The notes beneath the pieces are model-generated. The model saw only the letters and a list, made by a program, of their open reading frames with translations, was not told the origin of the DNA and did no database searches. Shown here piece by piece: positions 1 through 13,232 of a stretch of 64,000 nucleotides of DNA (positions are counted from its first letter, which is position 1; the number at the start of each line of letters is the position of its first letter). The DNA is taken from the NCBI RefSeq assembly GCF_964340395.1, contig NC_135550.1, forward strand, positions 28,177,676 to 28,241,675. Reading direction: 5' to 3'. This DNA is from Glandiceps talaboti (Eukaryota; Hemichordata; Enteropneusta; Spengelidae). The position numbers and the translations under genes are program-made.

Positions 1-989
1 TGTTCAGTATCAAATATTGATAAGGTGCTTTGTAAAAATGTCTAGCTTGAGTATTATCTCTATAAACACACTATGACAATGAAATTCTGATGGCTTTTAC
101 ACTTGAAGAGTTTTTTACATGAAAAGGTTTTAATATTAAAGTTCACAAAGGCCTACTATACTTCCTATACAGCCATGTCAACGTACTTTTCTTGTTAAAA
201 TACAACATTTTAGGTCTTAAAAATGTGTTCCAGTTTCAATATCTGAGGCTACATTTGAAAGATTGATCAAATTGTAAAAGATAACTGCATCAAGAACACA
301 ACTAGCTGAAAGCTACACCATGAGATTAAAGTGCTTTAATCAATACCTGACACGTATTCACTAGTAGTGAAGTGCTCTTTTCAGAGTCATTTACATCCAT
401 TTTGAAGTCATTTTTCATTTTTAAGAGCTCAGGAGGGATAAAGACAGTATGTCCCACAATATGGTCACTCAAATGCTAATATCGTGGCTGATAGTTATCT
501 TTTTTCAGTCAAGAGATCTGACTAGTGATATTGTTCATTTTCCCTTTTACTCACCATGTTGGTTAAATTGTACTATCTACAGTCATATCATACGCTGAGC
601 TCAACTAGGCAGACATCTTGCCTGTATCTTTCCAAGGCTACGCTTTAGCAATTTTCAGATGGAAACTTCAGTTGAGATGTGGGCAGCATCACATCTTTCA
701 TATGACCATACATATTTTCAAATGTCATCGTTTATAAGTTAAAGTAAACATGTGATGTATATTATCTATTGATCAATAATGATGAATACATTAATTGTTA
801 TAAGAAAGAAGTTAACATTCTCATTTTTTCAAAGAGAGAACAGCCATTGTGACTATAAAGACAGCTGTAAATATTGCTAAGTACATATGTCCTGAAGAAT
901 AAAGCTACAACTGTTACAACAGTGCCTGAAATCACACATATTTGATTTAAAAAACTGAAGTAGTAATAGAAACAATTTATCGTCAACTG

Positions 990-1022
<33 letters not shown>

Positions 1023-3664
1023 GAAATAATGAAAATTTACAAGGGTTTGATGTAACAGTTATTGATTCATGTCTCTTTGTGTCATTTTAAAAATACCTGC
1101 AATGCTTTCTGAAGATGAGAGTAGGTTCATTCAAGGGCAAGAGACTTGTCATTAAGGCTGTCCTCCATATTGCTTTTCATAATTCACTCAGTCAGTCAGT
1201 GTGAGAAATGTATGGACACAAAGGCAGTCAATATACCTACTATCAAATACCTCCTATACTTGTGGAATAAATCTATGAAACTTAAACCAACATCAATGAA
1301 TTTGGAATGACTGAGTTTAAACTGAATCTATTTTGGTATGAATACATCAATGGTTCGTTTCAGTCAATTGGATCAATTGAGATGCAGTTTCATGCATGTT
1401 ACTGGGGAAACCATCACATTATCTTTCACCCATTTCACATCACATCCTTTCATTATGAATGTTATTTCAACTCTAATGTTAGCTGTGAGAATACCTGGGC
1501 ACATCTGACTTTCGTTTTTACACAAAACACAAACAAGTAAAAAAAAAACATTTGAATACATTTATGTTTAAACTTGGGCATTACTGAATTCTACAAAACA
1601 ACTTGAAAGGTCACAGAAAAAGAATATTAACTATTATTTAAATATTTTAATAATACTATATCATGTGTACATGACACAGTACATAATATATACATTATAT
1701 TTTAGGTATTATTTGTTTTCTACCCTTCGCATGAAATTAAATGAAAAAGCATATATCATGAAAAGAGGCTTTAGCGTACCCATTTTCAATGTTTTCATAT
1801 GCCTATCATACATGAAAATCAGATGTCATCAGAAATAATTTAGATACCAAGAAATACTTAATTCTTCATCTGGCATTTATTACCTATAAAAGAAAACAAG
1901 AATAGATTTATTTCATCTATTGGTTTACTAATGGATAGTTATCTGGGTAAATATCAGCTGTATGGATATTTCATTAAGAAATTACTCTAGGAATAATGGA
2001 AAGGGAAACCTACCTTGTCTGATCATAGGAGAGATGATACGTTAAGGATTTCATAATATAGCAAACTCATTAAATATTCATGATGGTTAAATAAGATAAC
2101 TGATTACACTGATAGTAACTGCATGTAAGATGCTGAATATCCACAAGGTCAACAAATGTCACAGTCACATATGGAACTATACTAGACAAATGGTGTTTTG
2201 TAGACCCTATGGAATTTACTCCTTTAGGAGATTTATGATCGCCTACTTTCTTGTACAATATTCAACATAAAATTGACTTTCAATCAGGTTATAAGTCTCT
2301 GTACTATAAAATAACACTGATTCAAATGATTTCATCAAGTACATTCTCTAAATCTTATTAATTTCAAGCTGGACTCAGATTCCTAGTTGCAGAGAGAACA
2401 AGATGTCCAAGGTCAGTTTTCAGTAAAATTCAAATGTACTACTAGTATAATCACTTACAAAAATGACATAAAGGGTATTAATGACAAATAACAGTTATTT
2501 TTCACTTGTTTCCTAATCACAATGTGACTGGGTAGTACAGACAATTCAAACTGTGACTTATGTTGAAAGTCCAGGTACCTTGTTAACTACTGTTTGTCAC
2601 GTTTACACACTCCCTTTGCAAACATTTCATTCCTGCTAGCTGTGAGTTCACATTTTTAACTCATCTTGTATGACCTTGAACATTAAAACACACTATTTTC
2701 ATCACCTCCCACCTAATGACATGATCATCACATTGGGTTACATGCGGAGGTTTCAAATATATCAAGAATGTTGCACTGCCTTTCTTGAATATACAATTTT
2801 AAAAAATGTTTTAAATTGTTAAGTTAATAGTACAGTCCTGCTTTAAATGTGGTGTATAATTATGAGTCGAAAATTTGAGTAGTAGTTTTATTTTAGTAGA
2901 TTTTATTATAAGGTAAGATGTCCGTACATGTTGCATTTGCACACTGTTCTGTGCATGACACCCTTGATAACAATGAGATAGTTAGAACTGTCAATGCTTT
3001 TGGTTGTCAACAATGGCTTAAAAGATTCAGTTGTCATCACATATGGGAGAGAGAGAGTGATATTCTGATTGATGTGAACATAAACCCCCACATCAGTGCA
3101 TACATGGTGAAAACACCATGTACATACACCTATGCATGTGCAATGTAACTGACATTATGTTAGAACTTTCAATCAAATTTAACAACTATTACTGCCATGA
3201 TGTATGTCTTGTCATTCAATAACAGCAAAATATAGAAACCTGACGTTACTTTCAGTTTCACAAAATGGCAGTTCTTTCCAGGTCACTGAGGTAAAGATAA
3301 ACAGATTATAACAATTTTTACAGGTGAAATAAGGGAATTTCACTTCGTGGAAATGAACAATAACATGGCGACCATATGTTGTTTTCTATTTGTTGGAGAC
3401 ATAATGCTACTTTCACAGAGATAGTAGATAAAATTCTATGGTTAATTCTAATCTATTTATAGACCCCAAAAATAACATGAAACAGATGACATTATTTTTT
3501 CACAGTATTATATAAGTCTTAGACTATTAGTGTTGGACAACATTATTACCATATGCTTTGATATCAGAATGTATGCATTTTATGAAATTTAAATTTTCAT
3601 GATTTTACTCATTTTTGGTGATTTCTAGCTTTTTTAGGAAATATGATGACCCATTTTGAGAAAA
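1..3664. other. unassigned AT-rich stretch
   Basis: No recognisable gene. It holds an (AT)13 tract at 991-1016 and the exon-like segment 347-427 (listed separately). Small ORFs on both strands (for example 2918-3148 plus, 1373-1561 minus) have AT-rich, unremarkable translations and no family signature. The rest looks like ordinary intronic or intergenic sequence. Confidence 0.6.
347..427 (-). CDS. candidate internal exon, unidentified protein
   Basis: Minus-strand segment of 81 nt, exactly 27 codons. It is preceded by a pyrimidine-rich acceptor ending in GAG and followed by the donor CAG|GTATTG. The translation begins LLKMKNDF and ends LLVNTCQ; it is open in phase 0 at both ends. I recognise no family. 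It is the leftmost member of a phase-compatible chain of minus-strand exon-like segments. Segments this short with tolerable splice sites also arise by chance in AT-rich DNA, so only transcript or homology evidence would confirm it. Confidence 0.15.
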
Positions 3665-3764
3665 TGATGACACAGATAGACACACACATGTAGACACAGA
3701 CACAAACACACACACATAGTAGCCATCCCTAAAACACAACCTTCCCTTACGGAAGGTAAAAACT
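3665..3764 (-). repeat. end of interspersed repeat family B (CA/GT-rich)
   Basis: A CA-rich tract with GACACA words (3669-3718) is followed by a short palindrome around CCTTCCCTTACGGAAGG (about 3740-3756). Read on the minus strand, the order (palindromic CTTCC..GGAAGG block, then a TGTGTGTCTGTGTC-like tract) matches the left end of the element at 20983-21822. This suggests a solo or truncated copy of the same family. Confidence 0.5.
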
Positions 3765-5475
3765 ACATATAATTAACATTAATATACACATTACAACAAA
3801 ATAGCCCCAAGGGTATTATTAAACCTTACTGATTCATTACAAAATATTAATTCATGCAATTATCATGTATTTAGGGATACAATTAAATGTCGTCACAGTT
3901 GCTATGTCAACAGTTACAGTTGCAAGCAATAATGATTATATTGCAAAATATTTTAATATTTATACCCAAATGAAAATACGATCAAAATCAGATCAATCTA
4001 CCGCAATACTTTCTGAGTTGTATACATTTCCTTCTAGACAACCCATTATAACATTATAGACAAATCTGCCAACCAGCATTTCTGTTCACTGGCATTTTGA
4101 CCAAAATTTTATTTCATACCTTCATTTGCATACCAAGGATAAGATCATCATTCCTTGAGCACTTTCTTTTCAAGACCATAGGAATATCTGAACAAAAAAT
4201 TAGACCAATTTCATGAAGCAAAATTTCAATCAAAAATCATGTAGACTGTTGCATAACATCCTAGCCAACATAAATACCACTATTGGCCCATGTATTGGCC
4301 CATTTTGCAAAGAACACATATCCAAACAAACAGACACATTAACATACCTATATAGCATACCTTCTTTCTTGATGTTTTTGTAATATGCTAAAATCAATAT
4401 GATGTAAGGATTTTTATTCAAAAGAACAATGCTGGGTCTCAAGTGAAAGACACAATTATGTTCTGCATTTGCATACAGACAGAAGGATTTTTTAAAAGAT
4501 TTTGTCACATGACTCGAGTATATCTGTGTGCATGTATGAACCTAAGTGCAATGGATCTTTGAAGTAGGAAATGTATGCACAATGTATGATTTGGGAAAGA
4601 TGGCTTATATCATACATTTACATCACCTGCATCAATAATTGAAATGAATATGACAGAAACAGAAAATTAGCATAATCTTTGGAATGCAAACATTACTGGC
4701 AATTTTAAAATATGAAATCTTGAAATGATGGATTAATGAACTTAGACAAGATCTCAAAATCACATTACAATAAGGAAGTGATAGAGGTTTGTCTCTACAC
4801 ACTTGCCATTCTTCATAAATCAATTAATCAATAAGTGATTAAATAGTGTGAAGTAATTACATGGTAATTACACAAATTGCTGTTAATTAGTGCTGTTAAG
4901 TAATGGATTATTTCAATACATGTTGCTTGTATTGTTAACCTCTCGAGAGAAAGATATGATCTATGGTGTTACTTAATTGTTATTACTATCATGTCAATGT
5001 TGTGTTCTAGGGAATCACATACAGTATTTCTTATGGTTGTATGAATTTCATTGAATTAGACATATTAAACAGAAAACCACAATGTCATGCACTTTTGCAA
5101 GGTTAGTACGAATATGACTTTATAGTAGTTTCCTTTACATATTGCAATGGCTTTACAGCACAAATGACTGCTGAAATTAATTTCCCTTTTGTTGACATTG
5201 GAAAAGCAATTAATTCACGTTTGTAGTTGTGGGTTTCATCATCCATGGTTGCCTTGGATTCAATTAATGATTTTAGAATGTCTATTTTCTTGGACGTTCC
5301 ATGTAGCAATGATAGTTGTGAAATGAAAAGATTTTCAATATAAATTTCTCAGCTATTCCCGATTCTCATATTTCATTTGACCTAAATTATTAGTTACATG
5401 ACTCTATTAGCATGACTGCAAAAAAGACATTGTGTCTTTTTAGGAATAAAATGTGCTGACCTAACCATTAAATTA
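3765..5475. other. unassigned stretch with weak minus-strand exon-like segments
   Basis: No confident gene. Besides 4120-4187 (listed) it holds a 27-nt minus-strand segment 4361-4387 (acceptor TTTTAG, donor AAG|GTATGC, translation YYKNIKKE in the frame that joins 4120-4187). It also holds a 70-nt segment 5219-5288 (phase 0 in, one base out, starts KIDILKSL) whose donor AAC|GTGAAT is poor. All three could be chance. Confidence 0.4.
4120..4187 (-). CDS. candidate internal exon, unidentified protein
   Basis: Minus-strand 68-nt segment with a strong acceptor (a T-rich tract ending TTGTTCAG) and the donor AAG|GTATGA. After two leading bases there are 22 open codons, starting IPMVLKRK and ending GMQMK. 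The 27-nt segment 4361-4387 upstream ends with the single base needed to restore frame, giving a basic junction KKEDIPMV. No domain is recognised. The splice sites are among the better ones here, but the length gives little statistical support. Confidence 0.14.
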
Positions 5476-5479
5476 CACT

Positions 5480-5700
5480 TGCTATGGGTCAAGACACCAA
5501 AGCAGTTGCTATGGGCATGAATACCGGACGAAGTCCAAAGGGAATAATTGCTATAGTCACTGTTGGTAAGGACACAGTCCAACAGGAGCAGTTGCTATGG
5601 GCATGGTCACTGTTGGTAAGGACATAGTCAAAAAAGAACCATTACTATGGGCACGCTCACGCTTTGGGCATGGTCATCATTGGTAGGGACACTAATCACA
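5480..5700. repeat. degenerate minisatellite, period about 50-60 bp
   Basis: About four diverged units share the core TTGCTATGGGCATGGTCACT and a following GTTGGTAAGGACA block, near 5500, 5545, 5590 and 5645-5690. A related fragment (TTGCTATAGGCATGGTCA) recurs at about 20395 inside another element, so this is a dispersed and not a purely local sequence. There is no coding potential of note. Confidence 0.6.
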
Positions 5701-5704
5701 GGGA

Positions 5705-7790
5705 CATTGATCAGATGGTCTGCGATAAGGATTTCAGTGCTGATGTCAAGTAGTTTTACTTTTTAATTAACAGTGTCCAAATCTTTTGACCTAAAACCAC
5801 ATTTTTGACCCATAAGAGCTCAAATAAAATTCTAACCAATCACTGCTGTAATTGCACAATTGGCCCAGTAGATTTTTACTTTGAAGCCATGAACACACAC
5901 ACAAACAATCTTACAGACTACCTAAAAGATGGCTACATAGTTTACTTTGCCATGTAGTCCCCTAGCACTACTGAACCTTAAAGTTCAGATGTGCTATAAA
6001 ATTACCTCACTGAATATAAAAAACAAATATTACATTTGCATGATTTGTTTTACCACATCTTTGAAAGCACTGCATTATATTCTTTTTTTATGTCAGATGG
6101 AAATTACAGAACTCACTACTTGGGAGTTAATTGATGAGTATACCTCACATTATCCTGTGCTAGAATATTATATCATAACAACTGGTTTTTTTTGTGAAAG
6201 AGATAAAGAAGGTTGCCAAAGCAACTGAACTGCAACATCATAACGATGAGAAGAAGCTATTTTCAATGAATTAATCATCACAATGCATATGAGTGCATCA
6301 TTGAACATCACCTCTATACTACTCCTACACATTTCATCTCTGAGCTCCATCTTGTCCATCAGCCATGTAGACTACATGTAAACAAATCAGGAATTCAAAA
6401 TACTTGCAGATATACCATTTCTCAATGACAAAATCTCCAGATAAAATATGTGGATCACTTTCATCCAGTTATTTTTTACACATGTGACAAAGGAATTCTT
6501 AAGAATTCTATCACATCTAATGAGATCCTGCTATATATGTTGCAGACTGTAATTCCATATCCTTCAAGACTTATTGCACTTCAATGTAACATACGAGCCA
6601 AGAAGCCATTCTGTCACAGTTGATGATGCAAATACATTGAAGAACATGTCATCATTACTGAAGCAGGGCGCAAAACAATACTATACATTTGAAATTCACC
6701 TTAATGACCATACATAAACAATCCCAAATCTAGCACTGCTGTACATCTTAATATTGCTTGACTTCTGTTTACAGTTAAATCAAATATTGTATAAGTATAA
6801 TTTATGTTCAAAAGATCTTGTCTGATCATTTCAAAAAATATTCAGCACTTGCATATCAATAACCTATCATGATCATACAATCATATATTTCAGTCTCAAA
6901 CCATATCGGTATGTACATAGATACTACATAATAATAATATGAAACATTAATAGTAGCATATTTTGAAAACAGTGTAAATATGTTGCTCTTAAGTTGCATG
7001 TCAGTCTATTTTTTAATTTATTAGAAAATATAATTTACAATGTGCACATTTCAAGAGCAAGTTATACAGCTTGTACATTTACAACTTTTAGTGGTCATCT
7101 GTAACATTAACAGACTTAATTAGCATATAATAAATGATCCTTAATGATAATACATTGTACTCACTAGATATTGATTCCTACACTACATAACTTCACTGAA
7201 AATATATAATGGTACATTTTCATTTGTGTTATACCTATTAACTAAATTTATAAATGTCAGTATCAGATTGGAACATACACATTTCAGGAATGGAAGAGAC
7301 ATTGGTGGCAGTATAGAGATGCATTATACCTTACAAGTTTTCACCCTGCTATATGCTAAAAATGGAACTGCCAACTTGTTGCCACAGTTGGCATTAACTG
7401 TAACAACTGTCAAGTGAGATGTCTACATATCATGCTATAAAACGTTATTTACAGAGACAAAGATAATATATAACCAAGGCTACCATAAAATGTTATTTAC
7501 ATAGATAGCTAAAGATATCAATATCTTTTTATAGTTGTTTTTCCTTGCATCTCTTCCTCCTTGTAGTCTTAGCAGTCCATGCCAAGCAGCCAAATGAATA
7601 ATTCTAAAAAGGTAGGTATTAAGAGTTTTGCCAAATATTTCAATGATCATAATATCTATCTTTAGTACATGAAAGTGCAGAAAATGGGCTTCTGTAGCCA
7701 GATTGGGATTATTTACAAAAGTGTGCAAGATCACATTCATGACTGCAGGTCTAAACTTTTAGCTTTGAAGTAAGATATTGCTTAGGTCAT
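5705..7790. other. unassigned stretch
   Basis: No confident gene. Two weak minus-strand exon-like segments are present: 6312-6371 (60 nt, phase 0 at both ends, starts STWLMDKM, acceptor ATGTAG, donor GAG|GTGATG) and 7330-7355 (26 nt, donor AAG|GTATAA). The second does not fit the phase chain and is probably false. Otherwise it is plain AT-rich sequence. Confidence 0.5.
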
Positions 7791-7794
7791 GTCT

Positions 7795-8575
7795 GTTAGC
7801 AACTGTCCATCAATTTTTCTCATTTTGATGTCTCTGAAAACACTCACCAATTTGTTTTGATATTTTAGTTGTGTATGTCTCTTTGGTTAAGCCTATTAAG
7901 ATTTGTTTATCCAAAGATGAAAATTACCATGATCTTATATTTTTGGTGGATTTTTTTGTTCTTGACAATTTGGTCCAAAATGAGTTTTACTTCTTCTTTG
8001 AATCCACTCATCAATTTACCTTGATGTTTAGTTTGTATGCACCTAGTATAGAGGTTTAAAACTGTATTTTGTACATTTCTCCAGCAAGTATAACACTTGC
8101 CATTTTGTATTTCTTGATATAAATGTTTGTTCTCTGATCAAAATTGATATTTTTTCACCACCTTTGAAATCATTCCTCAGTTTGCTTTGATATCATGGTC
8201 TAATGTACTGCATGGTGTTGATTCTATTCAGATTTGTTCATGGGCAGATGATGTCATTTTCTACCTAGGGCAAGTTTTCTTGTAAGTTTTGACCAAAAAA
8301 GATACTTTTGACTTTTCTGAATCAGATTTGTCACTTTGCTCAGGTATGTGATATCTACGTTCTTAGTGTTGAGTTGAGTCTATTTTTTTAAAAATTAAGA
8401 TATCTTTCATTTTCTTTTTTAGCGGATTCTTTTTTGATATTTCACACCTGACATTTGTATGAAATCTACCTGTATGTATGGCCATGTAATGGCAACAAAA
8501 TGATGGACTTAGACATATCTTGGGGACAAACTATAGAGGCAGACACAAAAAAAACTCCTTAATTCATTCTGTTTT
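7795..8575 (-). repeat. repeat element with about four tandem units of ~165 bp
   Basis: A block of the type ACTCA(C/T)CAATTTG..TTTGATAT..GATTTGTT recurs near 7842, 8006, 8172 and 8330, a spacing of roughly 160-166 bp, with strong divergence. The right flank (8470-8575), read on the minus strand, carries a TTTGTGTCTGCCTC-type stretch. This resembles the microsatellite-like part of the element at 20983-21822. A short core array next to a microsatellite-like block is the known layout of non-autonomous Helitron-like 'pearl' elements of marine invertebrates. That assignment is inference. Confidence 0.55.
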
Positions 8576-8579
8576 AAGG

Positions 8580-9700
8580 TAATCCTAATATACAATTATT
8601 TGTAGCTCTGTACAGTTTCCTGAAGGTATTTCAAATGAAAAAAATTACCCATCTATCACATATCTATTTTGAATTTGAAAAGTGGTAAACATATGATCAG
8701 AAATCTGAAAAATACATGGAATTTTTAATTAATGTAATTGATTCATATGCTTCAATGGTACTATAACAATAAACTGAAAATACTTCTTTGGTTATCATGA
8801 GGTACTGGGTATAAGTATACACAGCAGCTCTCTGAAAGAATGAGTGTTAAACATTTACATATTAAAAATTTCATAATTGTTTACTGAAGCATGCTCAGCT
8901 GACTGCACTCCCATTTTCTCGGACGAATCACCCATTGAAATGCTTTCATCTTAACAGCTTTTAATTCTGTTTCTCACGCCTATAAGGTTAGTAAAATTTT
9001 ATGTTTTATTACACGTGGAAAAAAAATGTCATTAAAAGTAACAAGGCATATTCATCTGGTCTGGGGACAATTAAATATAAATGCTAGCAGGAGAATTTTA
9101 TTATAGTGATGTGAATTATTCATACAAGCAAACAAATTGAATTGCATGGCATACAACTTTTCCTTTCTTTATTGTTTGTTAAAATGGTACATTATGTCCC
9201 ATCAGCCATGAATGAGAAAGCCACTTTCACTACTTTCAACCTAATTGGCTTGGTTGACTTGACAGCAAGTTTGATGTATGCCACCATGTCTACATTTTAT
9301 GATTGATTAAGATTCATTACCTCATTGAGGTTACACTTTGACCTACAAACACACAGCCAATGACTCTGTAGCACATGTGAAGTTTGCCAAGTTCTAGTGT
9401 ACCTCTTGGCCAATTTGACATTCCATTAACACAGAGCAATTTCTTATGACACACCAACTTTTGAGTTCCTCTATCCCTTACTACTCACAAGAAACACCAC
9501 TATTTATCATTTTGACACACAACAAAATATTTTTGTCTTTCATTACAGGGCACATTAATATATTCTTCTTCTATATAGGATCTGGTACCATGAGAGATAG
9601 ATCTCTTACACACAGTTGAAATGATAATATAATAGTGGAAGAAATTGAAAATGAAATACTTACTTTCCACAAGATTTTAAACTATTTGGCCAGCCGTTAA
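8580..9700. other. nothing recognised
   Basis: AT-rich sequence without an ORF, RNA gene or repeat structure that I can support. A strong minus-strand donor-like AAA|GTAAGT lies at about 9654, but the open frame upstream of it runs into interspersed family A, so I do not call an exon. Confidence 0.6.
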
Positions 9701-9704
9701 AATT

Positions 9705-10070
9705 GCCATATGTCAAAAATAGCTTGATTTGGAGAATTGACCTTGAAGGATCATGTCAAGGTCAAATTTAATGATACATGTAAATATGTAGATCATACCT
9801 GACAACATAGGGATAGACACTTGAACCAAGTCTCTATGTATTATAGTTCCTGAGCTATTGTGCAAATATCTGATTTTTATGACATTTAATATGGCCACCA
9901 TTGTCCAAATGTAGTGAAACTAAAGATCATGCATATGTGCAGTACAGTATGTCACCTTTGTACCAAATTTCAATGAATTTGGCCCATTCATGCCAGAGAT
10001 ACCAGTGCAAACAAGTAGATAGATGCATGGACTGATGCATAGAACCCAATGTATTCCCCTTGGGGATTTT
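9705..10070 (+). repeat. interspersed repeat family A, copy 1
   Basis: Plus-strand copy. In order it contains TTGACCTTGAAGGATC, the half-site TCAAGGTCA (9756-9764), an AATATGGCCACCATT block, GTATGTCACCTTTGTACCAA and a terminal block around CCCAATGTATTCCCCTTGGGG. The same order is seen at 26012-27280 and 35868-36411. The minus-strand ORF at 9920-10141 is a shadow of this repeat. The family has no coding capacity that I can see and looks like a non-autonomous mobile element, class unknown. Confidence 0.7.
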
Positions 10071-10074
10071 TTGA

Positions 10075-12650
10075 CAATTAACCAACTAACAATGAACCAT
10101 ATAGCAATTAACTCCCTCCTACACCCCACACTCATACTCATACTGAAAAATACTTAAGAAAATAAACTCGTATAAGATTTTACTTTAGAATTTTGTAAAT
10201 GCAACTGTGTTAGCGACAGACCTATAGATTTCATACAGTGTCATAGATCTAGCACTTTAATACAAATAATCAGGGTTTTTGTTACCAACTGTAAGACTAT
10301 TAGGCAGAAGGTCACTAATGTCATAATCATTATTTGATTTTGTTATCATACTTATGACACCCAGATGGAGTTGTAATATGGTGAATTAAGATAAAGTATA
10401 ATGACTAATATTTGCTCCTGTTTTTTTGCAACATAAGGATAAAGCTTAAGCTGTGAAAACAATTCTAATATATCATGTACTTTATATGAACACAAATTTT
10501 AATTATCAACACATAGTTGTAAACGTGCCATATCTTGGCTTTGCTGCTTTCATCATGATTATAAAACATGAACCTTAGTATTCCAATTATGTAAATCTAG
10601 TGAAAATTTAATAACACTACCACTGAAATATTATGCATCTTTACAAATTCCGTATTTGGACAGATATTCAGAATTAATTCACTTGGAACCTTAAAAGTTT
10701 CAGTCCTTACCGTCCAGGAGGTTAGGGTAAACAAAAAGAAAGCAAAAGTTAAAGTAAACATAGTAACACAAAATAAATCAGACATTTTGAAGTAAATTTG
10801 GCCTCTTTGATTTATCGGAAATATAAGATTATAATTTTTTTTACTTGCAGATTAAGCAAAGGTTTTTTCAAGAGTTAATCATATTCCTAAATCATACAGT
10901 ACAGTGAAAAATTAAATATGAAATGATGTCTAGCATGAAACACAATGTATGTGATCCGAATGGTCAAAATCGTTCACCATCAAATATATTTAATTAAAGG
11001 GGGAAAACACAGACAAGACTTAATTAGAAATTGTGTATGTTATCCCCATTTACTACTCTGTTTTAATAGTGCAATTACCAAGACATTAATTTCAGTCATT
11101 TGGGGACACAATATGTTAATGTCCACTGAGAACTTACTAATATATTAAATAACCTTCCATTCCTGAATCACCATTTTGAAAGGGTGAACTAAATAAAAGC
11201 AACAACAGACAGAAAACCATGTACTTAGGGGACCGTAATAACCTACATATATTATGTAAAAATATGGAGTTATGTTTGAATTTGCTTTTCCATGGAAAAA
11301 TTGAGCCACGTTTCAAGAGGTTTGTGTTAATACTTAACATGAAAAATAACCCTGCTACAATTATGATTGTAATTTTTATATCAAGATGATAAAATAGAAT
11401 CACAATATTATGTGTATTCTTTTGTTACATCTCTTTATTAACTACCAGACTGTCTGTATTAAATTCACTCCCTGGCAGTGTTTTTATGTCTGTGGTGAAA
11501 TGCAATAAGGTGACACAGATGAGTACCAATCAGACATCTCAGTAGCACATTAGAGGCAATCTGATTTCAATGACGTAAAAACATCAACACAGTATGCTAG
11601 GCTAGTATATCTATATACTCTTCTTATTACAAAACCTACCTCACAAATGATGTGTGTCGTGAGATGCATACTTATTTTCATCTACAGAGATAACATGTAA
11701 ATCCAACACCTTTGGATTTGCCTGCCCTCAATCTTTAAATCAGGTCAGTTACAATATGTAGTACAGTAAACACATATGGAGGATGTGTTAATTGTTCTGT
11801 TAACAACCCTGTGGCTACAACTCATAGAACAACTGCTTTACAATTAAACATACAACAAAACATACAAAAGAGTCCCCTTTTTCTGTGACATTGATGATAA
11901 GATATAGACTACCTTCTAGGTGTCCCTTTGCTTTCACAAACACAACAGCCATGCAGCGTTACATTATAATATTGTACATTTCCTAGATGCACAAATATCA
12001 CACTGAATAGTAATCCTCATGCTTTTTGTAATGCTCTGTAATTTTGTCAATCATCTGATTGGACCAAACCAGAAGCTTAGTTTTAGAATGAATATGATCT
12101 GATGTTGCAGTGTACTTCAAAGTACTCATGAAAATTACATGTGTCATTAAAATACCAAAATGTAGTGTTGATGTGTATTGATGACAAAACAAATGACATT
12201 TTCTTGACAAAAGTGACAATGCATGCAACAGAAAAGAATCACAAGTGACTACATTTGTATATATATCTCTTAGTAATCCAAAAGGCAACAAGTTTAATAC
12301 AGTCACATACATGATACACCCATTATTACTGTGGACAGTCCTCACAAAATACCATCATCACATTCTCACTTGTACCACTATACATACGTCAGTGATTTAT
12401 TCTATGGGCACATACAAAAATTCTTAAAATTACAATTAAGAATCAATGTTTGTTGAGTTATTGAATGTCACTTTCCTATTTCATGTAAATAAGCACAATA
12501 CTGTCCATTTTGCATGTATTTAACAACTATGTTATTTCACTATTTTTATCTAATTTGCATAAAAGTCAATGTGACATAACATATTTACACATATATTTAC
12601 ATGATTATATATTGACAAAATAATAAGTATTTCAGTGATAAAGCCAGCAT
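10075..12650. other. unassigned stretch
   Basis: No confident gene. It contains a 42-nt minus-strand exon-like segment 11640-11681: acceptor TCTCTGTAG, donor GAG|GTAGGT, 14 codons starting MKISMHLT, phase 0 at both ends. The 115-codon minus ORF 11998-12345 has no recognisable motif and no flanking signals. The remainder is plain. Confidence 0.5.
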
Positions 12651-12655
12651 TTAAT

Positions 12656-12892
12656 TCATTTTTCACATATTAAACCTACTTTGCAAATGACATTAGATGT
12701 CCTTATTTGAATATTGTCATATTTGAACCACTGGTTTGTAACACATTTTCTTAATCCCCAAAAATGGGGAGTATTACAGTGAGCTCTGTCCATTTGTTGT
12801 GCATGCATCCGTCCATAACAAGTTATTTCCCTGCCATGTAATGTCCAACCAATTTCATTCACACCTGGCACAAAGGTGACATCTTATATGGG
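12656..12892 (-). repeat. interspersed repeat family A, copy 2 (3' part)
   Basis: Read on the minus strand this matches the 3' half of family A: ATGTCACCTTTGTGCCAGG-like sequence, a GAATGAAATTGGT block, a GGACGGATG stretch and a terminal CCCCATTTTTGGGGATTAAG. It is truncated relative to the copy at 35868-36411. The 71-codon minus ORF here is a repeat shadow. Confidence 0.65.
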
Positions 12893-13116
12893 AAATATGT
12901 ATATCACTTTGTTTTACAACATATACAAATTTGACCAAAAGTTTTCAGTCATATTTGTAGTAAAAATCAGACTTACTGCATAATTCAAAAATTGTTACTA
13001 GTAATTACATATCGAGACGCTATTCAAGTGTCTACTCCATATTATCAAGTACAAGCTTTCTTTTAAGACAATGACGTTGAGGTTCAATTATCAAAATCAA
13101 TCCATTTATTCCATAC

Positions 13117-13232
13117 CACATTCACAGACACTTTCGTAACTTTATTTGTTGCCATAATTTTTTTTAAATCATGCCACCATTCATATAGAAGTAAAGTATT
13201 AAAGTATTTGAAAGATGCTAAGAATTGCTTAA
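13117..13232 (-). CDS. candidate internal exon, unidentified protein
   Basis: Minus-strand 116-nt segment: two leading bases, then 38 open codons (start KQFLASFKYF, centre LLYEWWHDLKK, end VSVNV) with the donor GTG|GTATGG. The acceptor is TGTTGTGTACAG. The frame stays open past the donor for a dozen codons, so the 3' edge is not forced. It is phase-compatible with 15924-16016 upstream and 11640-11681 downstream. No family is recognised. Confidence 0.12.

Noticed and set aside
7848-7893. Minus exon-like segment with strong GTGAGT donor
   Set aside because: It lies inside the ~165-bp tandem repeat element, so the donor is a repeat-borne word.
11998-12345. 115-codon minus ORF
   Set aside because: It has no motif, no flanking splice or start context and a random-looking composition.
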